DNA of 50,792 nucleotides from contig CAYFIR010000036.1 of the NCBI GenBank assembly GCA_964343195.1, forward strand, positions 1 through 50,792, given 5' to 3'. Positions 26,507-35,253 of this stretch are shown here, one piece after another. The first letter of the stretch is position 1; each line of letters begins with the position of its first letter. The position numbers were made by a program, and so were the translations under genes. The notes beneath the pieces are model-generated. The model was not told the DNA's origin. It made no database searches and saw only the letters and a list, made by a program, of their open reading frames with translations. The stretch comes from CAYVAP01 sp964343195. Its GTDB lineage: Bacteria > Bacteroidota > Bacteroidia > J057.

Positions 26507-27589
26507 TCATTCCCAGTCGGACGAAATTATTTCCCCGGCCAGGTGTTCCTTCCTCGCTACGATCACATCCCGCTTGATGGACTTGTCCACCATGTGCTCA
26601 AATTCTTCGAAGGGTGGGCCGATCTGCACTTCGAAGCCATGCTGGATGAACAGGTCTGCGACTTTATCTCTGGGGGCGACATAGGAATTCCAGGCAACGA
26701 CGGCGGTGCCACCGGGTTTCAGTACCTGATACCACTCTTCGAGGCTTTCGTCCAGCAGTTCCAAGGGATTGCGCGTTACGCCCCCCAGTTTCTTGCCGCC
26801 GGTATTGCTGTGAAATATCCCATAGGGCAGGTCACCAACCAGAATGTGAATGACCTCATCTTTGAAGTACTTGTGGGCATCCTGAGCCCGTCCCCCGATG
26901 ATGCCCAGCATCTTGGTGGTCTCGTTGGATTTGAATTCCTCCTTGGTTTTGGCGTAGGCAAATTCATGGATCTGAATGCTGTCTGCTTTGCTCTTGCCGT
27001 AAACGGGACGCTCCTGCGCATGGTGCTTCATGCGCTCGGTTTGCAGGTACTTTTTAAAAAAGACCTGGAGTTCATGGACATACTTCGACTCTACCTCGAT
27101 GCCATAGGCGTTGAATCCATAAACCGCCCCCTCAAATAGCGTGGTTCCTTTGCCCGCTACGGGGTCCAGCATCCGGATGCTATCGTCATAGTTAAAGTCA
27201 CTGGCCAGCAGGGCGATGTTGACCAGCATTTTGGTAAACAGCTCGTTGGTTTTTCCCTGGTATTTGAGCAGGGAACTGACCTTGCCATCCAGGTATTCGT
27301 AGGCTTTCTTTTCGACGGGCAGCAGCATCTCTTTTCCTTCTACCGAAACCCGCTGAAAAATCGCAAAGACAAAGGACAGCCTCGAAATCAGCAGGATGTC
27401 GTTGGCTACCAATTCGGCTTCCGTCTCAAATGCGATGTACCGTACTCCCGCAATTTCCACTACATCCAGCCCTACACAATCAGTAGAAAAACGCGATGCA
27501 GCCAATGCCAGCTCTGCCATGGCCATTTTGTCGCTGGCCTGATAATACACGCGGTTGTGGCCGGGATTCTGGAGAATGAGGTACTTCAT
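26507..27589 (-). CDS. TRM11-like SAM-dependent RNA methyltransferase
   Basis: A 360-residue methyltransferase resembling the archaeal and eukaryotic TRM11/Trm-G10 group (UPF0020). Residues 1-120 take the place of the N-terminal substrate domain. LDPVAGKGTTL (141-151) is SAM-binding motif I, and VGDLPYGIF (251-259) is motif IV, where the usual N/D-PPY reads DLPY. EEWYQVLKPGGTAVVAWNS is the later strand block. The family makes N2-methylguanosine in tRNA. The proline-to-leucine change in motif IV is worth noting, since the first proline of DPPY is usually conserved. The upstream GNAT gene ends 51 bp before the start. Confidence 0.75.
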   Translation of the reverse strand: MKYLILQNPGHNRVYYQASDKMAMAELALAASRFSTDCVGLDVVEIAGVRYIAFETEAELVANDILLISRLSFVFAIFQRVSVEGKEMLLPVEKKAYEYLDGKVSSLLKYQGKTNELFTKMLVNIALLASDFNYDDSIRMLDPVAGKGTTLFEGAVYGFNAYGIEVESKYVHELQVFFKKYLQTERMKHHAQERPVYGKSKADSIQIHEFAYAKTKEEFKSNETTKMLGIIGGRAQDAHKYFKDEVIHILVGDLPYGIFHSNTGGKKLGGVTRNPLELLDESLEEWYQVLKPGGTAVVAWNSYVAPRDKVADLFIQHGFEVQIGPPFEEFEHMVDKSIKRDVIVARKEHLAGEIISSDWE

Positions 27590-27640
27590 AGGTGGTCAAA
27601 ATTCAGGACTGCAAAGGTGCACATTTTCGGCGTCACTCCC

Positions 27641-28084
27641 CTACCCCACTCGCATTTCCATGTGATAAAGGTCAAAGCCTTTTGCCCAAAAATCCGGTCT
27701 AACTTCCTGCAATCGAAACCCCGATTTTTCATAAAATCGATGTGCGTGCTGCGAGGTTCTGACATCTACCTTTTGAATATGGGACATATCCTTCACCAAA
27801 TCCAGGCGATGATGGAGCAGGTCGCGCCCGATGCCTTTTCCCTGAAACTCCGGATGTACCATGTCCCAGGATATGCGAGCGGTGATGCCATCCGCCCGAA
27901 AATTGACCCCGCCAGCTGCGATCAGTTCCCCTTCCCTTTCTACCACAAAATATGCTTCCGTTTCCTCTCTCAGGTAGTTTTCATAGTCCAGCACCTCCTC
28001 CTCTGCAAAATGCGTGGGGACCATCAGCCGCATCAGATCCAGCAGGGGCTCCAGGTCAGAGGGTTGAAAGGGACGGATTTGCAT
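27641..28084 (-). CDS. GNAT-family N-acetyltransferase
   Basis: A 147-residue GNAT enzyme from the ATG at 28084 (MQIRPFQPSDLEPLLDL), the typical beginning of the fold; the longer frame adds a non-conserved extension. The acetyl-CoA motif A is VHPEFQGKGIGRDLLHH, with the QGKGIG pyrophosphate loop. RFYEKSGFRLQEV is motif B. The substrate is unknown. It is the first gene of a minus-strand run and is divergent from the secreted protein at 28186. Confidence 0.9.
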   Translation of the reverse strand: MQIRPFQPSDLEPLLDLMRLMVPTHFAEEEVLDYENYLREETEAYFVVEREGELIAAGGVNFRADGITARISWDMVHPEFQGKGIGRDLLHHRLDLVKDMSHIQKVDVRTSQHAHRFYEKSGFRLQEVRPDFWAKGFDLYHMEMRVG

Positions 28085-28185
28085 GACGTGAGTATTTGAG
28101 AGAGACTTATTATCGCTATGTTTATCGATGTAAAATACCGCGACTTCTCGTCCTTCTCCAAACACCTCTCAACTCCCTTACGAAA

Positions 28186-29913
28186 ATGAAGCAGTTTTAC
28201 CTGGCTATCCTGTTGTGCCTTCACATGGGCCTTGCGGCACAGAATACCCTTTTTTTTGAGACTTTTGAAGGGGTCGCAACCCTGGCAAATCTCAATACAG
28301 CCGACCTGGGCGGTAGCACTACGGGCGGCAATAACTTTTGGGTAATCAATGATGTCTACCAGGGCGGCTCTGGCACCCTGACCTGCCTGGGGTTTCCATT
28401 TTCCTTCACCGTGCCCAATAATCCTAATCAACCTTCGGGGATCTTTCAGGAAGGAGGTAACTACATGCATATCCTGGCTCAGGCAGCCCAGGACAACGGA
28501 ATAGGGAACGCCAACTATCTCCCGGCTGATGGTGTGTGTACATTTGCGGAGTCCAACTTCGCTGAGATGTCCGATGATGTCAATACCCAGCAGATGCAAA
28601 ATGTATCACTTTCATTTTGGTGGATGTGCGGGGGAAGTACGACGTCTTTTGGAGAGCTCTATGTGAGTACAGATGGCGGGAATAGCTGGCAACAGGTTAA
28701 CACGCCCAGCTTTGCCAATCAAACTACCTGGACACAGAGCAGTTTCACCGATCCCACCTGGGCAAACCAGTCTCAATTACGTTTTGGGTTCAGGTTTGTC
28801 AACAATCTGTCTACCACCGGCATGGACCCTGGTTTTGCCATCGATGACATCCTCATCACCGCAGAACCCGCCGTAAGTCTGACGCTGGACAGCCTGTCCC
28901 AAACGCAGCTTTGTGCCTCAGAAGACAGCTTTGAGGTGTTCTATTCCACTACCGGGCTATTTGACACCCCCAATCATTTCGTGGTAGAATTATCGGACTC
29001 CACAGGAGATTTCACCCAGTCCATGCCCCTCGATAGTGTAAACGCTACCAGTGCACAACCCCTAAATGTGCACCTGCCGAGTGGGCTCGCATCAGGCGGA
29101 GCCTACCAGGTCAGGATTCGTGCTACCCATCCTGCCCTGATCAGTGACAGCAGTGTAGCCCTAGGCCTCACTCCCCCCAATCTCGCACAGGCGCTTACCG
29201 CTGATCCGGCAAGCATTTGTGAGGGGGACAGCACGACCATCATGGCGGGAAGTTTTCAGGGAAATCTCCAGTGGCAGACCAGCGTGGACTCGGTGAATTT
29301 TACCGATGTGGCCGGATTTGCTGGACATCCGCTCAACTGGCAGCCCGATAGCAATGGGTTTGTCCGGCTGATTGCCTCTGGAGGCGTATGTCCGGCTGAC
29401 ACCTCCAATACCGTCATGGTCTCAATCGAGTCGGTGACGGCGGGATTTACCCTGCAACTACTGGGTGGGCTGGAGGTCGCCTGTTTTGAGCAATCCCCCG
29501 GAGCCGCAACCTGGCAATGGAGCTTTGGGGATGGAGATAGTGCAACAGGTCCCAATCCCATCCATGAATATCCTGCCGATGGTACCTACGAAATCTGTCA
29601 GGTCGCCATCAGCAAGATCGGCTGTCGCGATACCATCTGCCAGTCAGTTACCCTGGAAAGAACCGGTATTGGGTCTGCACCTGCTTTTGAAAGCCGGGTT
29701 TATCCCAATCCAACCCAGGACATCCTGCATGTTGAATGGTCTGGCACCAGCGCTGTGCTTACGATTTTTGACCTGAATGGGAAGGTTGTACAGCAAACAG
29801 CAGCTGATTCAGTCCCTTATACCCTGGATTTGGGCACATTACCTCCAGGAAATTACTGGCTGCAAATCCAGGATGACAACCGGTCAGCGAGACATATTGT
29901 CCAGCGGAAGTAA
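28186..29913 (+). CDS. Secreted MAM-like/PKD protein with T9SS sorting domain
   Basis: A 575-residue exported protein from the ATG at 28186, which directly precedes a signal peptide (KQFYLAILLCLHMGLAAQ). Residues about 20-225 look like a MAM/LamG-type beta sandwich (FFETFEG, LSFWWMCGG, ELYVSTDGGNSWQQV, FAIDDILI). Two Ig-like regions follow, then a PKD domain near 425-490 (WQWSFGDGDSATGPNPIHEY). The last 75 residues form a type A T9SS C-terminal sorting domain (YPNPTQDILHVEW, FDLNGKVVQQ, GNYWLQI). The protein is therefore expected to cross the outer membrane through the type IX system and be displayed or released. No catalytic site is evident; adhesion is plausible. Confidence 0.85.
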   Translation: MKQFYLAILLCLHMGLAAQNTLFFETFEGVATLANLNTADLGGSTTGGNNFWVINDVYQGGSGTLTCLGFPFSFTVPNNPNQPSGIFQEGGNYMHILAQAAQDNGIGNANYLPADGVCTFAESNFAEMSDDVNTQQMQNVSLSFWWMCGGSTTSFGELYVSTDGGNSWQQVNTPSFANQTTWTQSSFTDPTWANQSQLRFGFRFVNNLSTTGMDPGFAIDDILITAEPAVSLTLDSLSQTQLCASEDSFEVFYSTTGLFDTPNHFVVELSDSTGDFTQSMPLDSVNATSAQPLNVHLPSGLASGGAYQVRIRATHPALISDSSVALGLTPPNLAQALTADPASICEGDSTTIMAGSFQGNLQWQTSVDSVNFTDVAGFAGHPLNWQPDSNGFVRLIASGGVCPADTSNTVMVSIESVTAGFTLQLLGGLEVACFEQSPGAATWQWSFGDGDSATGPNPIHEYPADGTYEICQVAISKIGCRDTICQSVTLERTGIGSAPAFESRVYPNPTQDILHVEWSGTSAVLTIFDLNGKVVQQTAADSVPYTLDLGTLPPGNYWLQIQDDNRSARHIVQRK

Positions 29914-29985
29914 AAACCCAGGTGGAGGCAGGGAACACAAAACACTTTACATACCTGACTCACGCCCCATTACCCGCTATATTTC

Positions 29986-30360
29986 CTAGACCAGGCCATC
30001 CCGCTGATAGAGTTCCAGGCCTTTGCCAAGCATGGCCTGGATTTCTTTTTCCATTTCCGGAGAAAGTTTTTTGATGTGAAAGCAGCTTTTTCCTTTTAGG
30101 GCTTTCTGCATTTCGGGGGAAAGTCCGTCAAACTCTTCGGCATGGGTATAGATAGGGAAAAAGTAGAACCTTACATCTTTTGGTTTGGGCACAAGACTGG
30201 CAAAATAGTGGCCATCCACCTTTTGCCTTCCCTGCATCACCTCTTTGGTACCTGCCAGTTCAAAGTTTTGAGGTTCATCTTTTCGCACCCTAAGGTCAGG
30301 GGTCAGAGCCGACAGGCTGCCCTTGAGAGCTTCCCAAATGTCATTTACGTCTGTTTTCAT
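29986..30360 (-). CDS. DUF1801/YdhG-like small protein
   Basis: A 124-residue cytoplasmic protein from the ATG at 30360; the longer frame would start with TTG. It reads as a small alpha/beta domain: ALTPDLRVRKDEPQNFELAG, HYFASLVPKPKDVRFYFFPI and a helical end (SPEMEKEIQAMLGKGLELY) with a GKSCFHIKK strand. This order resembles the DUF1801/YdhG-type fold common in Bacteroidota. No biochemical role is established by the sequence. It converges with the T9SS gene before it and is divergent from queA. Confidence 0.65.
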   Translation of the reverse strand: MKTDVNDIWEALKGSLSALTPDLRVRKDEPQNFELAGTKEVMQGRQKVDGHYFASLVPKPKDVRFYFFPIYTHAEEFDGLSPEMQKALKGKSCFHIKKLSPEMEKEIQAMLGKGLELYQRDGLV

Positions 30361-30510
30361 GGAAGCCAAAATACTCCCATTTCAATAAAATCGCTACTTC
30401 GCACGTCTTTAGGATATGGTCTTTTCCCAAAAAACGCTTGACTAGCAATGGGATGGCCCCTAATTTTGATCTCCTTTTGAATTAACCTGCCTTAAATAAT
30501 ATACTGCCCT

Positions 30511-31563
30511 ATGGCAATGAAACTATCCGCCTTCAACTTTGAAATTCCTGAAGAGTTGATCGCTCAATATCCCAGTGAACCACGTGATGAATGTCGTATG
30601 ATGGTAGCCCACCGGGATAGTGGCAAAATCGAGCACAAGACATTTCGCGATATTCTGGAGTACTTTGAAGAAGGCGATGTCGCAGTATTGAACGACACCA
30701 AGGTATTTCCAGCCAGGTTGATCGGAAAAAAGGAAAAAACCGGAGCCAGAATTGAAGTCTTTCTACTGAGAGAGCTCAATGTAAAACAGAAGCTCTGGGA
30801 CGTGCTCGTAGAGCCAGCCCGGAAGATACGCGTTGGCAACAAACTGTACTTTGGAGAGAACGATCTGGTTGCAGAAGTAGTGGATAACACCACTTCTCGC
30901 GGTCGTACCATCCGTTTTCTTTTTGACGGAGAAAACGAAGAACTACACGGACTGATCGATAAACTGGGTAAAACCCCCATTCCTCCCTACATCCACCGGG
31001 AGGTTGAAGCCCGTGACCGGGATGATTACCAGACTGTATATGCCAAAAACGTAGGAGCCGTAGCAGCACCTACTGCCGGATTACACTTTACCCGGGAATT
31101 GCTCAAACGATTTGAGCTCCACGGGATCGAAGAAACCTTTATCACCCTCCACGTAGGAATCGGCACCTTTAACCCGGTGGAAGTAGAAGACCTGTCCAAG
31201 CACCGCATGGATTCGGAATTCTTTATCATTCCCGACAGGACCGCCGACATGGTCAACGATGCAAAAAAAGCCCGCCGCAAGGTCCTGGCTGTAGGCACCT
31301 CCGTCATGCGGTCTTTGGAATCAGCCGTTTCTGCCAGCCGCATGCTCAATTCGGCTGAAGGGTGGACAGACAAATTTATCTACCCTCCATTTGAGTTTAA
31401 CATCGCCAATACATTCCTCACCAACTTCCATCAGCCCAAGTCAACCTTGATGATGATGGTGGCAGCCTTCATGGATTACGACTTCATGATGACCTGCTAT
31501 GAAGAAGCGATCAAGGAAAAGTATCGTTTCTATGGGTATGGTGATGCCATGCTGATTTTGTAG
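30511..31563 (+). CDS. queA: tRNA preQ1(34) S-adenosylmethionine ribosyltransferase-isomerase QueA
   Basis: QueA transfers and isomerises the ribose of S-adenosylmethionine onto preQ1 at tRNA position 34, giving epoxyqueuosine. The 350-residue product has the family length. Recognisable blocks are FEIPEELIAQYPSEPRDECRM near the N-terminus, GDVAVLNDTKVFPARL, AAPTAGLHFT, LHVGIGTFNPV and the C-terminal NFHQPKSTLMMMVAAF. Starts at 30511 and 30517 (MAMKLSAF or MKLSAF) are equally possible; the second matches the common family beginning. No other queuosine gene is adjacent. A repeat-containing gap separates it from ispD. Confidence 0.96.
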   Translation: MAMKLSAFNFEIPEELIAQYPSEPRDECRMMVAHRDSGKIEHKTFRDILEYFEEGDVAVLNDTKVFPARLIGKKEKTGARIEVFLLRELNVKQKLWDVLVEPARKIRVGNKLYFGENDLVAEVVDNTTSRGRTIRFLFDGENEELHGLIDKLGKTPIPPYIHREVEARDRDDYQTVYAKNVGAVAAPTAGLHFTRELLKRFELHGIEETFITLHVGIGTFNPVEVEDLSKHRMDSEFFIIPDRTADMVNDAKKARRKVLAVGTSVMRSLESAVSASRMLNSAEGWTDKFIYPPFEFNIANTFLTNFHQPKSTLMMMVAAFMDYDFMMTCYEEAIKEKYRFYGYGDAMLIL

Positions 31564-31604
31564 GGAGAAGCTGTTTCAGGTTGAAAGCCTGTTTCGGTAT
31601 CTGA

Positions 31605-31636
31605 GTTACGGATCACGAATCTCCAATTTCGAATTC
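31605..31636. repeat. ACGAATC/AATTTCGAATT intergenic repeat
   Basis: The phrases TTACGGATCACGAATC and AATTTCGAATTCC lie between queA and ispD, ending 5 bp before the ispD start. They match the AATTCG-type intergenic family. Confidence 0.4.
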
Positions 31637-31641
31637 CCCCA

Positions 31642-32361
31642 GTGAAACGCTGTGCAGTCATAGTTGCGGGTGGTTCTGGTACCCGAATGGGTTCCGAGCT
31701 ACCCAAACAGTTTCTCCCTCTGGAGGGAAAACCTGTACTGGTCCATACGGTCCAGCGATTCCTGAATTTTGAGGGAGATCTGCCAGTTGTCCTGGTGCTT
31801 CCATCTGATCATCTGAAATTCTGGGAGCAACTGGCTCCCGGACATTTGCCTGCTAAGGATCTGGCTCGGGTTCACCTGACCCCAGGAGGAAAGACCCGCA
31901 CCGATTCAGTCCAGGCCGGCCTGGAATTGATGGAGAGACTCGTCGCCGATTCTACAGCAATCCTGGTGGCCATTCACGACGGGGTACGCCCCTTTGCCAT
32001 GCCGGACTTACTCAATCGTGCCTACCTGACTGCTGAGAAGCAGGGAGCATCAGTCGCCTGTATGCCCGTTAAGTTCTCTTTGCGTCAGCAGATTGTAGCG
32101 GGTGAAAGTCAACCAGTTGATCGCAGCCAGTTCTTCGAAGTTCAGACCCCACAAACCTTCCGGCTTTCAGCGATACTGGACTGCTATCACAATCGACCAG
32201 ATGGGACATTTACCGATGATGCCAGTCTGTATCAACTTGCTGGAAACGCCGTGGCCATCTGCGAAGGCAGCTACGACAACATCAAGCTCACCACCCCAGA
32301 AGACATGGCGGTAGGACAGGATATTCTCACCAGACAGGGCTTATTGGACAGTGATCATTGA
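31642..32361 (+). CDS. ispD: 2-C-methyl-D-erythritol 4-phosphate cytidylyltransferase IspD
   Basis: IspD joins CTP and methylerythritol 4-phosphate, the third step of the MEP isoprenoid pathway. The 239-residue protein starts at a GTG; no in-frame ATG precedes the nucleotide-binding loop VAGGSGTRMGSELPKQFLPL, so the GTG must be used. Further family blocks are TPGGKTRTDSVQAGLE, AIHDGVRPF, VQTPQTF and FTDDASL. The position after queA on the same strand, with a 78-bp gap, is compatible with co-transcription, although the repeat between them argues for caution. Confidence 0.95.
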   Translation: MKRCAVIVAGGSGTRMGSELPKQFLPLEGKPVLVHTVQRFLNFEGDLPVVLVLPSDHLKFWEQLAPGHLPAKDLARVHLTPGGKTRTDSVQAGLELMERLVADSTAILVAIHDGVRPFAMPDLLNRAYLTAEKQGASVACMPVKFSLRQQIVAGESQPVDRSQFFEVQTPQTFRLSAILDCYHNRPDGTFTDDASLYQLAGNAVAICEGSYDNIKLTTPEDMAVGQDILTRQGLLDSDH

Positions 32362-32563
32362 TCAGCAAAGAAGAGAGAATTTCCTTTTGCTCACGGTCAA
32401 CAACCCCTGTTCTTTCCCCATCGATCAATGATGCATAGGGTTTAACAGTAAGGACCGAAAAACAAGCCTAACGCGCCAAGAGTCCATTGCCGTAAGTCAG
32501 CAATAGCCTGACTGCCAGGGGTTTTCCTAAGAATTGCAAATACCAAATTTCAAATTCCTTCCG
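32362..32563. other. Repeat-containing convergent intergenic gap
   Basis: The gap between ispD and the convergent lipoprotein gene has TGATCATTGATCA and GATCAATGATG phrases, and a perfect stem AGTCAG/CTGACT near 32491-32515 followed by GGGGTTTTCC, a possible ispD terminator. No gene is seen. Confidence 0.35.
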
Positions 32564-33346
32564 CTAATAGCTGGTGAACACTTCGTCGGGCAGTGACTCC
32601 GGCACATCAATATCTGAGAGTGCTCGATCCCCCCCCCGGTTTCCGGAAAGGAGAATTCTGCCATAGGGTTGATAATCCAGCCACACAGTAGTAATGCGAG
32701 GTTCTGAGTCCTCTGCGCTGGAAAAATAGGCCCACTGCCGTACCAGATGCTCCTGGGTATCGACCCAAACGTGGTATTTATTCTGGGGGGTCACCCCTAC
32801 CGAAGCGAAGGTCAACTCCAACACATCGCATTCCACGACTCCATCCTGGCCAATATTCTCTTCTCCGAGGTACTTGAGGGTTACGCCACTATCCTTGAGT
32901 TTGAAGGGCATTACCAGCCAATAGGTATCATTGATCCAGATGCGGCGGGCCTGTTCAGTATATTTCAGGATCGAATCTGCTTCCGTGACAGGTTCTCCAT
33001 TTTTGTAGGTCGTGGCCTGATCCCCTTGAGCATAACTGTAGAGATATACCAATGAATCACCCGGCACTTCTATTCTGGCGCGTTTGCCATGTCGGTCCCA
33101 GATCAGATGCCTTCTTCCAAAGAAGGTAAACCGAATAAAACGGGTCTGGTCCCAGGCTTTTCGCCCTCCCATGGCCTCCATCACCTCATCGGCGATCGCT
33201 ATAGCCTGAGAATCCGACTCTGCCGCGTTAAAACCCGGTGCAGCCGGATTGGGATAGGTAGCATCTTTTGTCTGGGTGGTAGCAGTACAACCTGTCAAAA
33301 CAGCTATTGACAAAGCTATGAGTAGAAGAAAAGCATTATTTCGCAT
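32564..33346 (-). CDS. Predicted lipoprotein, LolA-like or DUF6503-like
   Basis: A 260-residue lipoprotein from the ATG at 33346, set by the lipoprotein signal MRNNAFLLLIALSIAVLTGC with cysteine 20 as lipidation site. The mature part starts with a low-complexity linker, then IADEVMEAMGGRKAWDQTRFI, a motif I associate with LolA-like or DUF6503 outer-membrane lipoproteins of Bacteroidota. Antiparallel strands follow (RARIEVPGDSLVYLYSYAQG, GVVECDVLELTFASVG, NKYHVWVDTQEHLVRQW). It probably sits in the outer or inner membrane facing the periplasm and binds a lipid-like ligand; this is inferred from fold resemblance only. Confidence 0.7.
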   Translation of the reverse strand: MRNNAFLLLIALSIAVLTGCTATTQTKDATYPNPAAPGFNAAESDSQAIAIADEVMEAMGGRKAWDQTRFIRFTFFGRRHLIWDRHGKRARIEVPGDSLVYLYSYAQGDQATTYKNGEPVTEADSILKYTEQARRIWINDTYWLVMPFKLKDSGVTLKYLGEENIGQDGVVECDVLELTFASVGVTPQNKYHVWVDTQEHLVRQWAYFSSAEDSEPRITTVWLDYQPYGRILLSGNRGGDRALSDIDVPESLPDEVFTSY

Positions 33347-33463
33347 GGGATCTCGTCGTGTTAGGTTAACGAAGGCGAATTTATGGATTTTTACCACAGT
33401 AGGCAGGAAGGCGAAAAGTTTGTCTATTTTTACCTAACCCCATGATCCTCAAATCCGCAAAAT

Positions 33464-34048
33464 ATGCTTAGCCGTCTCTCCCGCTTTTTTTTCCAGCGAA
33501 ATGGCTGGACCGTCAATCCGGATATTCCAGAAGAAATTTACCAAAAGTGCGTCATGATCGGTGCACCACATACTTCGGGGTGGGACTTTTTCTATTCCAT
33601 TGGGACCTTTGATCAAATAAATGTTCCCTTGAGGTTCGCAGCCAAAATTGAGCTCAAGAAGCCAATTCTGGGGCCTATGATGGAGAGGTTAGGGGTAATT
33701 TGGATTGACCGAAGCAAGGGAGCCTCTGAAAGAGACGGAATTAGCTATGTCGACCAGATGGCCCAGTTATTCGAGAAATATGACCAGTTGACCCTCGCAA
33801 TTGCGGCGGAAGGCACCCGCAGCCTCACCACCAGGTGGAAAAGTGGCTTTTACCACGTGGCGACCATTGCCAGGGTACCCATTGTTTTGGGCTACCTGGA
33901 TTATGTAAAGAAGGAAGCTGGTTTTGGGAAGGTAATTTATCCTTCCGGGGACATGTCGGCTGATATGAAACAGATTATGGACTTCTACCGGGATATACCT
34001 GGCAAGTACCCCGAGCTATTCGCCCTGGATGAGCGTTTTGCATCTTAG
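33464..34048 (+). CDS. PlsC-like 1-acyl-glycerol-3-phosphate acyltransferase
   Basis: A 194-residue acyltransferase of the PlsC/LPLAT superfamily. The catalytic HX4D motif is HTSGWD in MIGAPHTSGWDFFYSIG. The second block, KKPILGPMMERLGVIWIDR, contains the acceptor-binding arginine region, and AIAAEGTRSLTTRWKSGFYH is the EGTRS motif. PIVLGYLDYVKKEAGFG is the last block. The enzyme is shorter than canonical PlsC and lacks an obvious N-terminal membrane helix, as is common for Bacteroidota members. The acceptor could be lysophosphatidate or another lyso-lipid. The histidine kinase gene begins 27 bp downstream, so the two are likely co-transcribed. Confidence 0.9.
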   Translation: MLSRLSRFFFQRNGWTVNPDIPEEIYQKCVMIGAPHTSGWDFFYSIGTFDQINVPLRFAAKIELKKPILGPMMERLGVIWIDRSKGASERDGISYVDQMAQLFEKYDQLTLAIAAEGTRSLTTRWKSGFYHVATIARVPIVLGYLDYVKKEAGFGKVIYPSGDMSADMKQIMDFYRDIPGKYPELFALDERFAS

Positions 34049-34075
34049 CCATGCACACCTTTTATTTGCGGCATC

Positions 34076-35014
34076 ATGACACCTAAGCTTCCATCTTCGA
34101 TCATGGTATCCTTATACCTTGCACTGGTCCTGACCGGAACTTATGGGATATTGACTGCCTTTACTCAGGCTGAATCCGGCTTTAATCTGTATGCTGCGCT
34201 GGCATTTTTCTTCATTACCTTTTTTGTCCTGGTCATCACCCTTGAGTGGATTGTGTACCGGAAGTTGAAAAGCCTGACCCTGCTCAATGAGCGGGAAATC
34301 AAAAAGCTGAAAGACATGGAGACCTTTCGCCGGGAATTTCTGGGGGAGGTATCGCACGAGCTCAAGACCCCCATTTTTGCGGTTCAGGGATTTATCCACA
34401 CCCTGATGGATGGAGCCATTGAAGATGAGAAGGTCCGCATGCGCTTTCTCAAAAAAGCCATGAAAAATGCAGATCGGCTATCGAATCTGGTCCAGGACCT
34501 CCTGATCGTTACCCAGGCAGAATCAGGAGAAATGGACCTGCGAATTCGGCAGTTTAACTTTTATGAACTTATCCAGGAAGTCCAGGAAAGCCTGGAATAT
34601 AAACTGACCAAGAAAAACCGCGATATCAGTTGCATCATCAACCCCAATGGGGAGGAATCAACCAAAGTATTAGCTGATCGCGAGCGCATTCATCAGGTGT
34701 TGGTCAATCTCGTTGACAATGCCATAAAGTACGGGAACCCGGAGGGGACCATAACGCTCAATCTGGAAAGGCTGGAAGACAAACTCAAGGTGTCAGTGGT
34801 TGATGACGGCCCAGGAATAGGAGAAGAGCACCTGCAAAATATTTTTCGCAGGTTTTACCGCGTGGATAAAAGCAGATCGCGGGAAAAGGGAGGAACTGGC
34901 CTTGGACTCGCCATTTGCAAGCATCTGCTAAAGATGCATGGGGAGGCTATTACTGTGGAAAGCGAACTGGAAAAAGGAACCACCTTCTTCTTCACCCTCA
35001 AGTTGGCACAATAA
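34076..35014 (+). CDS. PhoR-like sensor histidine kinase
   Basis: A 312-residue membrane histidine kinase. Two membrane helices lie at about 9-27 and 40-60 with almost no periplasmic loop, so it probably senses within the membrane or from the cytoplasm. The HisKA motif VSHELKTPI gives H94 as phosphoacceptor. The ATPase domain has NLVDNAIKYG, DDGPGIG, FRRFYRVDKSRSREKGGTGLGLAI. There is no HAMP or PAS domain and no receiver. The architecture matches PhoR-type kinases. No response regulator gene is adjacent on either side, so the partner is encoded elsewhere. Confidence 0.92.
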   Translation: MTPKLPSSIMVSLYLALVLTGTYGILTAFTQAESGFNLYAALAFFFITFFVLVITLEWIVYRKLKSLTLLNEREIKKLKDMETFRREFLGEVSHELKTPIFAVQGFIHTLMDGAIEDEKVRMRFLKKAMKNADRLSNLVQDLLIVTQAESGEMDLRIRQFNFYELIQEVQESLEYKLTKKNRDISCIINPNGEESTKVLADRERIHQVLVNLVDNAIKYGNPEGTITLNLERLEDKLKVSVVDDGPGIGEEHLQNIFRRFYRVDKSRSREKGGTGLGLAICKHLLKMHGEAITVESELEKGTTFFFTLKLAQ

Positions 35015-35181
35015 TAGCCAGTTGAGGCAGATATCACAGGTTACCGCCTACATATAACATCATTTCGGCACAAGAAACCGTTTCAAAACAGCGGGTAGTC
35101 CTCCTTTTCGGAAAAAACATGTATGATACCAATTTGGAAATGAGGAACCTCTGAAAACCTAGCGTAACATTTGCGCAATAG

Positions 35182-35212
35182 TTTGTTTTTCAGCGTACGG
35201 GTACTAATTTTA
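35182..35212 (+). promoter_or_regulatory. Bacteroidota-type promoter for the 2001-residue gene
   Basis: TTTG at 35182-35185 and TAATTTTA at 35205-35212 are separated by 19 bp, close to the Bacteroidota sigma-ABfr consensus (TTTG, 17-23 bp, TAnnTTTG) with the last two bases of the -7 box deviating. Transcription would start near 35218, leaving a leader of about 36 nt before the ATG at 35254. Confidence 0.5.
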
Positions 35213-35253
35213 GTTGCATCATTTTTTGTTGTAAAATACCCTAAGCGGCTAGT

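Noticed and set aside
26435..27139. 234-codon plus-strand frame
   Set aside because: Antisense to the TRM11-like methyltransferase, no recognisable motif.
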